DNA from: Scenedesmus sp. ARA3
Taxonomy: Eukaryota > Chlorophyta > Chlorophyceae > Sphaeropleales > Scenedesmaceae
Direction of reading: 5' to 3'
Length of the DNA stretch: 64,000 nt
Assembly: GCA_004335835.1 (NCBI GenBank)
Contig: RWJK01001956.1
Span: forward strand, 62,001 to 126,000
Below are positions 11,101-24,664 of this stretch, one piece after another. The notes under the pieces are model-generated. The model saw only the letters and a program-made list of their open reading frames with translations, ran no database searches and was not told the DNA's origin. A program made the position numbers and the translations under genes. Each line of letters begins with the position of its first letter. Within the stretch, counting starts at the first letter, position 1.

Positions 11101-14100
11101 TACACCAGCAAGGTTCCAGACATGCAGTTGGCGAACTGTCAGCTTGCTCTGGCAACACCAGATGCGTATGTGGCTGCCCACCTGTCCAGCTCCACCTGGG
11201 CCAAGCTTGTCAGGTGTAGCCCCAGCAAGCCGATATGCTCAGCAGCGGAGCCGTCCCCTGCCAGCTTCAGTCGCGCTGCCTCTGCCTCTTCATGCTTGCT
11301 GTCGCAGATGCCCCACAGAGCGTCACGCAGCTCCTCACTGCGCAGCAGCAGCTCAGCCTGGCGGCCCACAGCAGCGGCAGCAGAAGCAGAAGCATAGAAC
11401 ATCAAAAATGATGAGCAACTACTGCTATATGAAGCCAGCAGCTCAATGAGTTGCTCTACACAAACAGCAGGCCACACATGCACAATACCCCCACACCCTG
11501 CTCGCACCCCAGCATCGCCACACAACAGCCTTGCACACTCACCTGCGTCTCCTTTGCCTTGCGCATGTCCAGCTCCACGGCATTGAACCACTCCATAAAT
11601 GACTGCAGCATCGCCTGCTTGCCGTCTGCGCGCTTCAGGAACTGCGCAAACCAGGAGCAGTTGCCGGCCACGTGGCTCAGCGCCAGCCCACGCGCCGATC
11701 GCAGCCCTGCGAAGCCTCTGCCCATGCCCTCTGTGTAGACCTGCTCCAGCAGCAGCCACTCGTCATGCAGCAGCGGCACTGCAGCTGCTGGCAGAGCTGC
11801 AGGGCTCGCCAAGGCCCTGCTGCTGCTGGCACTGCCTCCTGTGTTGCCGGCAGCAGCGCCTGCTGCTGGTGCGCTTGATTCAGCATCCTCTGTTGCTGAT
11901 GATGGTGCGTTGGCTGCAGCTGCCAGTTGCTGCGCTGATGGAACGGCTGCATCAGCCTGGACATCTGTTGCTGCAAACCACTTCTCTGCTTCTGCTACGT
12001 ACGCCTCTGACAGCTGCTTGGCGGCCTCTGCCTTCTTTGCTGCCTCAATGGCAGCAGTGGCAGCAGCCTCAGCGTCGACAGCTGCAGCAGCAGGGAGGCA
12101 AATGCACACATTGTTTACGCAGCTGGCGCCGAACACGACATGTGCTGTGCTGGGTATGTTCTGCATACAGTACCATACATTACTACAGTAGATCCACTGC
12201 CCCTCAATAACAAGCAGCCACCAGCTGCACTATGTGGCTACTCACCTGCTTTGCTGGCGATTGCCTCCGCCTCTGCCGACACAGACGCGTCCCCGACTGA
12301 CAGCTTGCAGCGTTGCACAGCAGCTGACGCTGACTCAGCAGCAGCCTTGGCCCGCTCAGCATGCCCAGCAGCATCTGTAGCTGCTGTGCGGCACACCTGC
12401 ACAGGACACCCACACCAATGTCATAGAATGGCTCCATGCGGCACACCCATACTGCTCTTGGGAAGTATGATACGAGCAAAGCTTATGCGAAGTACTCAAA
12501 ACTGTAAACTGCTTCATTCAACGCTGCATTTGGTACTGATGCTGCTGCAGCCAGCCAATAGCAAACACCGTCAATTGCCCGCCTCACCTTCAGCTGCTCT
12601 GCACACTTGGCTGCCGCCTGCGCCTTGAGCACCTCAACTGACGCAGGGTCTGGGTTCTTGCCGCCGTTCAACAGCGCAGCGGCCTGCAGCTCTGCGCGCT
12701 TGGCCGCAAGCAGCTCCCGCGCAGCGCCCTCGGCATGGCCCTGGGCTGCTCGAGCATAGTCCTTGGCCTGCGATGAAGTTGCCGCAGGCTTTTCATAGAT
12801 ATGACCCGTCAGATGCCTGAGATGTGTGACAGCATGGTGCAATGCTAGCTGAGCTATCGCCTCCGTTGCCTGCTGCAGCTGCTGCGGTACAGCGTATTCA
12901 CTTACCACCCTCACGCGCACACATGCTGTTACCCCACCAGCACCCTGCGCGCACTCCTACCTTTTCAGCGCTCTCCTTAGCCCTGTGTGCTGCCTCTGCT
13001 GCTGCCTTTGCGGCCTGTGCATCCTTCTTGGCCAGCAGGATGCCTGCAGCCACGTCTGATGTGCCTGCCAGCACCTCCGCAAGCTCCGCGCCGCCATCCA
13101 GTGGGCGCCGCAGCGTGCTGAAGCGGCCCAGCCACTCTGACAGGGGCCCAGCAGATGCAGCGTAGCTGGCTAAGCGCTGCGGCACCTGCAACAGCAACAT
13201 GTAAGGTTTATGCTTGTTTCACCTGCAACTGTGTAGACTGGTGTGCGGTAGCAAAGCCATAAAGGTCGGTGGCGTCATGTGATTGCATGCAAGGCGTCAG
13301 CGCTTACCTGTGCTGTGTCATTGTCGGGCGCAGTGACCATCACAAGCCTCTCGGAGAGACCAGGGGTGTTGGCTGGAGGTGGGTCAAACTCCAGATGGTA
13401 CAGACGGCCTGCAGGCACACCCCAGGCATGCTGTGAGCAAGTCACCGTTACCAATGTGCAAATGCACCTGCGTCTGCTCCATGGAAGCTGGTAGTAGGCA
13501 TTAGTGTACGGCAGTGCACATGTAAACGTGCCGGCGGTGATCCCAGTCTGTCCCACCTGTTGCAGGATCCAGCCGCCTGCCCAGCGCCCGCTTGGCTGCC
13601 AGCGCCTCATCCTTGCAGCTCAGTACAAGCACAGCATCCAGGCCAGACACCAGCGGCCGCTGCAGCTGCGGCAGCGCATCCAGCGGAGGCGGCGCAACCA
13701 GCGAAGCCCCGTCCACCAGCGCCTGCTCTGCTGCAAGGTCCAGGCCTGTGAGGGCTTTCTCAAGCAGCACTGCCTGCTCTGCAGTGGCTGGGAAGCCGTC
13801 TATGATGAAGCCCCTGCCTTGAGCGCCAGCTGCTGCTGCCAGGTGCGCTGGCAGCACTGCACTGCCTGCACCACCGCTGCTGCTGGCATCACAACTGCCT
13901 CGTGCGGCACCTGGCGTCCCGCCAGCAGTCGAGCCTGCAGAATTGGCTGCACCGCCTGTTGATCCCCTGCTGCCTGCAGCTGATGGCTCAGGCTTCGCTG
14001 CTCCCTTGCCTCCTTTGGTGCCCTTAACCTCTACTGCAGGTGGCTCTGGTGGGGGTGGCGCATAGTCCCTAGCTTGCCGCATGCCTTGCACCAGCAGCTC

Positions 14101-17100
14101 CACAAGCAGTGCATCTGAGACGCAAGTGCCCTGCTGCAGCTCCTGTAGCGCCTGCTGTCCCAGCAGCACCTGCTTGGGCGGCTCTGCTGCTGCAGCGGCA
14201 AATTCAGTCGATTGCTGGCCAGCATGCTGCTGCTGCTCCTGACTGTCAGATGTCGGCTGCTCTGGATGCTGAGGCTCCTGCTGCTGCTGCTGTTGCTGTT
14301 CCCATGCCTGTGCAGCTGCAACTGCGTCTGCCACCAGCTGCTCTGGAGTCAGCAGCTGCAAGCCATACAGCTGTGCAGTGGCACGAGCCACAGTTGTCTT
14401 GCCGGCAAAGGGACCACCAGCCTGCAGGATGCACAAACGTCAAGGGCATGCTCAGCCATCACATTGATGCGTGCAATCATGCATACCCCACTCAAATGCA
14501 GTACATGCTGCAAGAGCTGACCTGGTCCAACTGCGGTCATCTTCTGGTGCAACAATGGCGGGGCAGCTCAGCTTGCATGCAAAGCGCCATCTAGCAGAGC
14601 ATCCCATGCTATGTGCGTCACATCCTAGGCTCACCACTGCAAGCTTGAGAGGCATCGCCTTGATTGTGCTTGTGTCCGTCTTTTCAGCCAACTGCTCTGC
14701 TGCTGCATCTGCTGCCGTTAGCACTGCATCCACACCATCTGCACTGCCACCAGCAGCAGGCAACGGCAACTGCCGGCCCTCCAGCTTCTGAGCTAGAGCT
14801 GCAAGCTCAGCAACAACCCGCCCAAGAGCAGCATGTTGTGGCACCGCTGCTGTCGCCCCAGTTGCGCTGCTGGCCGCTGCCTCTGCAGGCAGCATCCACT
14901 CGCCCTGCCCAGCAAGGTACTCCTGCAGCTCTGCGGTGTTGAGCGCCTGCTGTGCAGACCCTGTCTCTGCCGCTGCCTCTGGGCTTGCTACTACAGGGCT
15001 GCCAAGTGACGCATCATCTGTTGCACAAGAACAGGTAGAACAACACAGGTTATGCATGTTTGGTGCAGCGGCTGCACTGCTGGACTTGCACACAATGTTT
15101 AATACTGCTTTCAATTCATGGAGACAGCTGGCACACTGCTAATCAATAGTGCAGGACCAATGTGGCATTTCCTGCAGCAAGCTGCAAGCACTGCCATGTT
15201 GCTTGCATTCCCCCCAGCTGCAGCGTACACCAACCTGCTAGGAACAGGTTGACCCAAGCCCTCCAGTCCCTGCGAGGGACAGCCCGGCCAGCTGTAGCAG
15301 CTCTGTACTCAACTACACGCTCTGCAAGCTGCACAATCTGCCATGCCACATGCTCTCCAAACTTGTGGTGTGCGGTTGCCTTGGCTGCTGCGCGCTGCTG
15401 CTGCTGCTCATGCCAGGTGGCCAGCTCCTGCTCTGTTGATGACTCAAACTGCGCCTTCATTGACCTGCGACACGTCACACAACAAGTTGTGGGATCAACA
15501 AAGGCATGCGTAATATCCTCTTACTCTGCCCTCCTGCTCAGCTGCTCCAACCGCACAACGAACCCATAATGCGCAGAGCCTCTTGCTGCTGCCGAATCCC
15601 AACTCAAATACATGTGATCCCAGCCCACCCCCAACTGCTGTGATGCACCGGTTCACCTGTGCAGTTCCGCCTCCCTCCTGAGTGTCTCCTCCCAGTCTTT
15701 GTCGCGTCGCGCAGCGTACTGCTCCTCACGCAGCTTCCTGTCAGCCTCCATGGCATCCTGCAGGCGCCAGCAGCAACAGAGGCCAACACTGAGCTGCATC
15801 TCCATTGCAACACCACGTAACAGCTGACTGAAATTGGCTGCTCCAGCGCAGCAGACATCTGTTGCAACTCTTACAGTAGCTGTGTTGGAGCACAAGTGCA
15901 TAAAGCTGCTGGTGGCAATCTCCAAGCGCAGCACGTTCTTGCTGTGCAGTGTGCGTGCTGCTCATTCTCACCTTCTCCTGCCGCAGCTGCCACAGCCGCT
16001 GGCCAAGGCGCTGTTCTTCGCCGCTGCGCCGCACCAGCACTTCTAGCAGTGACTCTGCCTCAACCCTGCTCTCAGACGTGGCACGTGCAGCCTGCTGCTC
16101 CACAAGCAGCCGCCGCCTGCGCGCCTGCGTGTCAGCAAGCGCACCAAGCACACAGGACAAGGCCAAGGCGCATGAGAAGCGTAGCAGGAGCAGATCTTGA
16201 CAGCTGCTTTGGCCACTTGTCAGCAATGCCGCATATCAGTTTCCTCACAAAACAACCCACCACCCACACAGTTCCGGTCTGTGCAGATTGTACAGCAAAC
16301 CCTGGCGGGCACTCTGCTCAGAATGCTGGGCGTACCTCACGCTCCTTGCGTCCTGCCACCTCCTCCTGCCTGCGTGCCTTGATAGTGGCCAAGTACTCCC
16401 CACCGCTCTCAGCCAGCTTGGCGGCTGTGGGCGCAAACGCACGGATGCGGCCCAAGGTGGCCTGGGGACTCTCACCAGGGCCAGCGGCTGCCTCTGCAGG
16501 AGGCACCAGCAGGAGTTGCATACAGTGCTGCAATTTTAGCGCTGCATCAACCATAGTAGAGGCTGCATGCCCATGCTGCAAAGGAAGCGGAGGATCTCCA
16601 CCCTGCTTTCAGCAGCCACAACATTGCGTAGCGCGCCACAGCACACTACAATGTGCCATGCATGGCACTCACCTTCTCGGTCTTGTTCAGCACCGCCCTC
16701 GCTGCCGCCCAGGCGCTTCAGCGTCATCTCAAAGGCATCAATGCCTGCTGCAGCATCTGCTGCTGCTGCCGCCTGCGCCTGATGCTGCCTGTGCTTGCCC
16801 AGCTCAGCCAGAGCCAGCTCCACACGCAGCTCCTGGCCCTCGCGGTCATCCTGCAGCAGGGTGATGGCAGCCCAATCAGGCCACATGCAGGACAGAAGGC
16901 AGTTTGTAAGAAAACCTGTTGTCACCGGCGGCGACCTGTTGCTTGCTACTGATTGTGGCAGTCGCCAGAGCAATCCGCTTGCTGATGGATGATTGCTGCA
17001 CAACTGCTGCCTTCTCTGCCGCATGCTGAGTCCGTCATGCTATGTGACACACTGCAGCCTTGCTTGAAAAGCAGCTGCTGCTGGTCACATAGTGCAACAG

Positions 17101-18599
17101 AACTGATGACGCCAATTGCTAGGTCGACCGTGCGTCGCACTGATGCCTTCAACCCACCTGATGCTTCAGCAGCGTGGCGTGCACCGCTTCATCCCGCTGC
17201 AGCCGCAAGCTCTTGTCAGCTCTGGCAGCTGCTAGTTTGCCAAGCTCTGCCTCTCGCATGGCTGCCTTGCGTGCTTGCTGCGTTGATGCCTCTGCTGCTG
17301 CAAGTTCTGCTGCTGTCATTGCTTGGCGGCTTCCTTCATCTGCAAAGCGCTTGAGATGCATGGACTCCATGAGGGCGTTTGGGCTGCCGACTTTCTTGCG
17401 CATGACATCCTCAAATAACCTGCATGCAAGGAAGAGACAAGATGCGTCTGTACGTGGTGGGATGCCTGCTGCACCAGCCAAAGCAGAGATGTGTATGTGC
17501 CAGCTGCATGCGGCTGCCGCTGAACATGCAGGTTTCACTGCTGCTTTCCCAATCATCAACACCGCCTGGCCGCCGCCGCCACTGCTGCTGCTGCTGCTGC
17601 TCATGTTGAACCTGGTGATGGTGTCGTGAGGGACACTCACTTGAGGTTGCCCGACTGGTAGGCCGCATGCTGTGTTGAGTAGTGCTGAGCCTCCAGCATG
17701 CCACGTGTGGGAGATGTGCGCATGCCAAACTGCTGCATGGTCCTGCCAGTGTGCTCCAGCGCCTGTGGTCAAAAATGAATGAGCCAGTGATCAATGCAGG
17801 TACGCTTGTCAGAATAGCATGCCTGACTGGCAAGCTGCCAACACATAAAGGCTGCCCTTTTGCAGTCCACACAGAATGAGGTGCTGTGGCTCCGCAGCTT
17901 TGCTGACAGCCATTTAAATATCAATGTACACTACAGCCCGGCAGCGCACCTGCATGTCCTTGTTCATGCTGCCAAGTGCCTGCTTGATGGAGTACAACAC
18001 TTTGCCTGCCAGGCCAGGCTCTCGATTGATCAGAGCTTGTGCTGTGCGTGGGTCCAGCTGTACGCCCAACTTGGCCAGCACAGGCTACAGCAGCAACAGC
18101 AACGTGTGGGTTAGTGGCAAGGTGATTACGGGACAGGGTGACAGAGACCCCAGGGTACCCTATGGCGCTGCTGCCGCTTTTTGGCAAAGCCATCGTCTTA
18201 TTGCAGTGGCATGCTGTTCATGGGCATGCAGACTAGCCAGCAGATGTAGCAAGTACCTGCAGCCTGGTGTAGTTGGCAAGGTAGGCATCTGGCTTGCCCT
18301 TGTTCACAAACTTATCGTGGTCTGGCTGCAGGTTGAATGCCGCGAGTAGCTTGCCAAACAGCCAGCCAGAGGCAAAGTCCTGCAGGAGGATGTGCAGCAT
18401 GCCATCAACACCCTCCCCGGGTTATACATATGAAACATGCTTATGCAGCTGTTAGTGTTCTGACAAGAATGTGTTAAAAAGCTGTGTCTGTTGGTGGTGA
18501 TGCTGCTTGACACGCTGGTTCACCCCTGCTGGTCACCTGCTCAAGATTGCTGGCCTCCACACCAGCATCTGAGAGCCAAGCCTGAAGCACTTCAGCCAT
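8104..18599 (-). CDS. CPC1: Flagellar central-pair protein CPC1 / SPEF2 (KPL2) homologue
   Basis: Twenty-two exons, phases all consistent, 2098 residues: 18599-18537, 18379-18257, 18084-17950, 17762-17641, 17419-17158, 16850-16673, 16493-16336, 16124-15972, 15757-15657, 15464-15235, 15017-14635, 14421-13557, 13408-13308, 13185-12961, 12767-12588, 12396-12246, 12081-11543, 11357-11182, 11006-10163, 9920-9710, 9450-9054, 8803-8104. Residues 1-107 form the SPEF2-type calponin-homology domain (MAEVLQAWL, DFASGWLFGKLLAAFNLQ, LANYTRLQ, KLGVQLD). Charged coiled coil follows. Around 637 starts an adenylate-kinase-like domain: P-loop GGPFAGKTT, GRGFIIDGFPAT (about 838), and RRLDPATGGRLYHLEFDPPP, the last typical of SPEF2. 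Two EF-hand loops follow, DPTFSGYLDWRE (about 1756) and DGDADGCLTQAE (about 1799). The protein builds the C1b projection of the axonemal central pair in Chlamydomonas. Family order and length fit (CPC1 is about 205 kDa). Poly-Ala inserts (e.g. 10440-10680) are lineage additions. The start of exon 15 is the least certain boundary. Confidence 0.9.
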
Positions 18600-19310
18600 T
18601 GCGGTAGCACTTCGCTCTAGTACGGCTGTTGAATTCAGGTCTTTGAGGCTACCATGTAGGATGTTGTGTAATAACCCTTGGTGCACCTATCATGTGTGCA
18701 CCCCTCCCTGCATGAAGTACTGTCGTGTTGTTCAGCATGGGTCCAGTGAATACATTAAATTCTGATGAAGCAGTTTCAAATGTCGTCCGGTGCATTCAAC
18801 AATCAGCTGTGCTCGCTTCAAGGTGTGTTATGCTGACCTGTTATGCTGACCGCACTGACAAGTTCTGCATCGACTGCCTCGTCGTTCTTCCACTGCGTCA
18901 TTGTGCAACACACATAATCTCTCACCAGGCAAAGAAGCGCATGGGGTACCAACGGTAGATTCCTGACCACGTTTTGACACAACGTGCTGGAGTGTGCGAG
19001 AGGCGCCTGCTCGTGCATGGCTCGTCAATAAGAGCGATCGCGCTGTCCAGGTACGTTTCACGTGTCACTGCTGTCTGTAGACGGTGCAGGCTCGCCTGTT
19101 TCGCTCGTGTTGTTGTTCCGTTCCTTCACATTGTCTCGTCAACCTGTGCACTGCCCTTACGCTTCCGTCGCCTGGTCAGTATCGTTTGTCAATTGCTTTG
19201 CTGCAGGCGGCTTAAGAGGTGCCAGCTGCAGAAGTCTGCTCTTTGCAAATCGTGGCACCACAGCAGCAGCAGCAACAGCAGACAGCAACAGCAGCAGCGG
19301 CACAGCGCCC
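18600..19310. promoter_or_regulatory. Divergent promoter region between CPC1 and ISN1 genes
   Basis: About 710 bp separate the two start codons. On the plus side a donor (ctgtccag|gtacgt, 19050/19051) and an acceptor (gctttgctgcag, ending 19205) suggest a 5'-UTR intron of the nucleotidase gene, because no ATG is in frame between them. No convincing TATA box was seen. Confidence 0.4.
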
Positions 19311-19971
19311 ATGATGCTCGGCCTTGGGCCTACCAGATGCCCACACGTTCAGCAGCGGCCTCAACATGCAGCCACAGCAATGCTGCGATGTGGTGGCAGC
19401 CAGCAGTGCAGGCAGCAGCGGGTGCGGCTGCAGCCGCTGCGTGTGCTGATGCAGCCGTCATCAGCTAGCAGCAGCAGCAGCAATGGCAAGCGCCCGCAGC
19501 AACGAGACCAAGAGCAGCGGCGAGACCCATTTGCAGAGAAGCGGCCGGCAGGACCCAGCAGCAGGCAGCAGCAGAGCAGAAACCTGGACCCAGGCATTAC
19601 AGATGTGCCGTACTGGGACCTGCTCAGCCACCCAGACATAGACGAGAGCATCTCTCGTGCCAAGTCAGCTAGCGACGCAGCAGTGTTACGCCGTAAAGGG
19701 CACCTGAAGGAGCAGGACAGGCTGATAGAGTTCATGCGCGACATGCATGACACCCACACCTGTGAAGAGGTGATGGTGAAGATGGAGCGCTGGGTGCAGG
19801 TGGGTGTGCTATTCACGAGGCTTACTTAGCAGCAGGGTTGAACTGCAGTGCATCTGTTGTGTATGTTCGCCTGGCAGCGCAGCAGCCTGGAACCCATCTG
19901 ACGCAACCTGCCTTCTGTAGGAACTGGGCAAGGATGTTGGCACAAAGGTGTGCTTGCGTGCTGACAGGGAT

Positions 19972-20025
<54 letters not shown>

Positions 20026-23000
20026 CAAGCGGTTGAATTTCTGGAGCGGTGCAAACTGATAATGCCGTGAGGCGTGCGAAAGGTTCTTGCTTGAGCAGCA
20101 GCATGAGTATGTGGTGGGCAGGGGGTGGGGCATATTGGTTGGCTTTGTGACCATGCCATTTGTTGGTGCAAGGGCGTAGGCAGCCAAGCGCAAGCTTAAA
20201 GTTCACATGACAGCAGTGTGGTAAGCGTTCAAGCAGGTTCAGCACATGATACCTGCAGATGTCAGGGATGGGCAGATGCACAGACCCACCTTGGCGCTCT
20301 CCCTGGACTGCTGCCACACTCTCGCACTGCCTGCCACATGCCACACACTGTGCCTGCCTTGCACTTTGTTTGCTTGCACCGCATCAGCCTCATGCCCACA
20401 TGTCACTGCTGCCTGTCCCCGCACACTCCCTCCCCTTTGCAGGAGCACCGCTCAGACCCGCGCCGCAGCAAGCTCAAGCGCATCGTGCCCACAGTCGGCT
20501 CCTTCTTCACGCCGCTGCGGCTAGCCGATGCCTTCCGCGAGTACGATGCATTCTTCCACCTCTCGCGCCGCAAGTACATCCCGCCCAATTTTGCGGAGCT
20601 GCGGCACATCCTGAACATCGCGCAGATCCACGCGTCTGCTGAGGCGCTGCGGCTGATCACGTTTGATGCTGATGGCACGCTGTACGCTGACGGGCACCAC
20701 ATTGAGCAGGTGCGTGTTGTATCTGTGTGTTGGTGCGTGTTGGCAGGGTTTGTGGCTGTGGGCTTGCTTGCGGGAGGACAGAAGGGAGGATTTGGGTGCT
20801 TCAACAGGAAACGGTGTTCCAGCATGCTAATGATTGTCAGATTGCTACAGGCAGCTGTCATTACAGGGTCATGAGCGCGCTGCACAGCAGCACTGCGCCA
20901 ATTGCCACTCATGTTCGAGCAGCACATCCACACATCATACATCTGGTGGTGCGCGCTACCAACACACACGTCTGCCCATGCCTGCGCTATTTCCGCCTGC
21001 GCTGCCGCAACCACGCGCTTGCAGGACAACGAGATGATCGAGATCTTTGTGACGCTCATGAAGAGCAACATCGACGTGGGCATCGTGACGGCAGCAGGCT
21101 ACCCGGGCGAGGCTGCAAAGTTTGAGAGCCGCATCCAGGGGCTGCTGGCAGCCTTCAGCAAGTACAAGCTGCCTGCCACCATCACAAACAGGTGTGTGCG
21201 GCGGCTGGCTCTGTGTGCGGTGCCTGCTGCAGGCTTTGCTGACACCACGGTGCATGTGCTAATTTCTGCATACAGATTAGTAAAGGTAGTGCATGTCATC
21301 AGCAGGCTGTGCAGTTGTGTCGTCAACCAGTGGTTGTATAGCGCAGCAGACACATCTGCATGCTGTCCTCACTGATTGCGCATTCAACATTTTCCGTATT
21401 CTTACCTGCGCTGTGGCTGCTGCTGCTGCTGCTGCCGCTGCTGCTGCACACCGCAGGTTCCACCTGATGGGCGGCGAGTGCAACTACCTGCTGCGCGTGA
21501 ACCCTGTGTCCAAGCAGCTGGAGTTTGTGCCTGATGATGAGTGGATGACGCCAGAGATGCTGGCATGGGACGAGGAGGACATCAAGGTGCGGCACTGTTA
21601 CAATGAATGTTATGTTATGTAACGTACCTACTCCCTGCCATTGAAGCCGCATGGGTCAGTAGATGCAGATGCAGCTGCTGGTGCTGATGCGCGTACTGCT
21701 TTCTTCACCCCATTCTCCCTTCGCGTCAAGCTGGGGCCCGCTGCAGATACCCTTGGCAGCCCGAATGATGGGATGTCACGTGTGCACAAGTGCGGGGCAT
21801 GTGCTGCGCAGTGGGTGGTGCACGATTGCCTTTGATGGCGTTGGTGGCAGAGATGGCATGCCTTTTGAGGTGCTGATACATACGCTGCATGTTGCCGCTG
21901 TGCTGCTGTTGCCACAGGAGCTGCTGGACGATGCGCAGGTGCACCTCACGGAGGGCGCTGCGCGCCTGTGCATGCCTGTGCAGCTGATCCGCAAGACGCG
22001 CTCGGTCGGTGTAGTGCCCACTCAGCCGACCATCTATGAGGTGCGTAGCCGCAACTTGGCTCGGCTGGAAGCGCTAGTGGCCTGCGCTCAGGTAGCGGCC
22101 GGGTACCTTGCCTGTTGCAGCCTAGCTTGTCTGCACCGATACAGATATGTGTGGCTGTTTTTGACACATAGATGCATGCATACGTGTCATACCGGCTGCA
22201 ATCCTCAGTTATGTCCTTTCCTGCGGCCATTTGTGGCGTCACAGGTGCTGGAGGAGCTGGCGATCAGCGTGCAGCAGAACCTGATCAGCAAGCTGCCCTT
22301 CTGCGCCTTCAACGGCGGCAATGACGTGTTTGTGGACGTGGGCAACAAGAGCATCGGCCTGGACGCACTCATGCGCCACCTGGACTGCTACCCCTACGAG
22401 GTGAGTGGCGTTATATGTTGTTGCGTATATTGAATTTAGTACCTCCCTTGAATGGCATATATAAGAGATATTTGGTATATGTACAGCTGCAGTGCATGCG
22501 TTGGTGTGGTGGTTACTAAGCTGGCCTTGACCTTCTGGTGGGTGGTGTGCCGCCTATCTTGCTGGGGCCTTCTCTGTCCAGCTGCCCTTGTCTCTGTGTG
22601 CCTGCTCTTGTCTATTCATGCGCAGTCGCTGGTTAGCATTAGGTTAGTTAGAGTGTGCCAAGAGCAAGTTGTAGTTTGCCACGCCACAGGAACGTATGAA
22701 CTGTTCTTGCCAGGCCTACAGATATGCTCAATACTTGATGTCTGATGTGTTGCTGTGCCACTTCGCAGGTGCTACATGTGGGTGATCGCTTCAGTGACAC
22801 CGGCAACGATACTGCCACGCGTGACTGCTGCTCCATTGTGTGGGTAGCCAACCCGGAGGAGACTGGCTTCTTTGTGAAGATGCTACTCAAGGTGAGGTGG
22901 TTTGCGTATCTTTATGTTGCGTTGCGCGTAACGGCATACATAGTCAACAACAGTTTGAGCTGCGTGGCAGCAGCTGCGTGGCAGCAGCTGCCTGCAGTGG

Positions 23001-23257
23001 CTGTCAGGCGCAGCTATGGCTGCTGCGGTGCAGCTTGCCTGATACACTTGTGTTGCGAGTAGCAGCAGGCGGCAGCGTCAGTGACAGCTGTACGTGCTTG
23101 CGTGCTGCGCCTCCTGCTGGAGCTGATGTTTTAGAGCTCAATGCCTCGCTGCTAAGCTGCTGCCAGCATGCCAGTGCATTCAACCAGAATTGTGTGCATT
23201 TGCTGTTGGTGCTCGCAGGACATCCGCAGCAGGAAGCACATGCCTTACATCGAGTGA
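19311..23257 (+). CDS. ISN1: IMP-specific 5'-nucleotidase (ISN1 family)
   Basis: Nine exons: 19311-19799, 19921-19947, 20443-20709, 21025-21191, 21457-21586, 21918-22040, 22245-22400, 22769-22891, 23219-23257; 1521 nt, 506 residues. Exon 2 is a 27-nt micro-exon (ELGKDVGTK). ISN1 is an HAD-fold phosphatase that dephosphorylates IMP to inosine in purine turnover. Family landmarks are VPTVGSFFTPL, RRKYIPPNFAELRHILN, the nucleophile motif TFDADGTLY, VGIVTAAGYPGEAAKFE, LMGGECNYLLRV, FNGGNDVFVDVGNKSIGLDAL and the acidic motif HVGDRFSDTGNDTATRDC. The C-terminus DIRSRKHMPYIE is also typical. Yeast Isn1 is 450 residues. The extra N-terminus here is Arg/Gln/Ser-rich and lacks acidic residues until about residue 60, so it could be an organelle transit peptide (inference). 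The start ATG is the first in the frame after the probable 5'-UTR intron. Confidence 0.92.
19973..20023 (+). repeat. (CAG)17 microsatellite in ISN1 intron 2
   Basis: Seventeen uninterrupted CAG triplets lie inside the intron between the 27-nt exon and exon 3. Reading through from exon 2 gives poly-Ala and then a stop (ATGCCGTGA), so the run is treated as intronic. Confidence 0.85.
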
Positions 23258-24664
23258 AGCAGCAGCTGTCACCCGAGTTTGACTTCAAACCCTGCCCATA
23301 CACAAGGTCCTTCAAAAGGTATAGCGCTGGTGCATGGTGTTTGTTTCGAGTGTACACTAGCGGCTGTTGCGGAAAGAGTGCAGCTGTAGCAGCACAGTCA
23401 CATGGTTTGCGGCCAGCAATCTGGCGTTGTATATCAGACGGCATGACTCTCCAACTCTTCAGGTGTGCTGAGTCGCTGTGGAATTTTGGCATGCACAAGT
23501 GGGTGCCTGTGCAGCGTTGCCAGGGTTCTGGTGGTTGTGTGGTACAGGTGAACAGCAGAATTTGTGCTGGCTGTCTATGCATCCACATGATAAGCTTTTG
23601 GTGTTTTTTTGTTTGAATCTCCGTCAGGCGCAGGTTTATGACAGGTGATGCGGCATAGGGCGGCGCATGCATTTTCCGTTAGCCGTGGCAGGTGCGCCAA
23701 TTACACAGCTCGCATTCTCTATTTGCACATTGGCAGATGACGGGCTGTGTTCTGGGCCAAATGTTCTTGCTATCGTAAATCATGCTGCTGCCTCAATGTG
23801 CTGGCTTTCAGCATCCTGCGGCTGCGGCGCAGCAGTTGACCAGATAGATCTGCCAGCATTGTGATAACCCCGTGTTAAACAGGCGTGCGCAGCGTTGCAG
23901 CCCTCCTTGCCGATGTGTCGCTTCATTGGAACCCACGCGCTGCGTCACGTTGGTGCACAGAGCAGGTGTTGCCGTTGATTGCAGCTGATTATCCTACAGG
24001 AGCTGTGCATTGAAGGGTTGCATCCTGTCTTAACTACTTGCTATTTGCGCCTGCGTGCTTTGGGTTATTGTCATGGTGCTGTATGGAAGACAGTTGTGCT
24101 CAGCAGGGACGCCGTCCTGTAGCAGCCCAGCACAACAGTCGTTCGTGGTGGTCTGCTTTCGCCCGCTCGCCTGATAGGCGATCGTGCTGCTTTTCTCAAC
24201 TGCCACAATTGTGCCTGTCTAATGGCATATCAATGTTGGTATGGTTGTAACAAGACTTGCGAGCATTGAAGACTGACACCACTGCCATGGTAGAAGAGCA
24301 GGTCCAGGAAACTGTGAGCCCTGCTCATGCTGGTGCCCTGCTGCAGATGGTAATCTTACCTTGGCCCCTTCTGAGGCAATGCACCCACTCAGAACAAGTT
24401 CATCTTCTCTTGTTGTTTTGTGTGTGTTTTGGTACTGATGACGTACTTGTTGTCTTCAACAAGTTTTCAGTCAAACCGTGACATAAACCTGGTGGGTCCT
24501 GATACCCCAGCAAGCAGTAACAGTGCGGATCCGAGTGCCGGTTGATCGCAGATCGTAAGACATCAATACAATCTACGGTTGCAGCACCTTTCCTTTGAGC
24601 GTGTGCGTGATTCTGCTCTGGCTGCGGATACCAACGTGCACACACCAGCAGCCATAGTAGCACA
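23258..24664. other. Intergenic and 3' flank of ISN1
   Basis: This is more AT-rich than the flanking genes. No open frame with coding character, no RNA gene and no repeat family were recognised. Confidence 0.5.

Noticed and set aside
12768..12890. Longer version of CPC1 exon 15 beginning near 12890
   Set aside because: The extra peptide looks random and would leave an intron of about 70 bp; the acceptor at 12768 joins two charged helical segments in phase.
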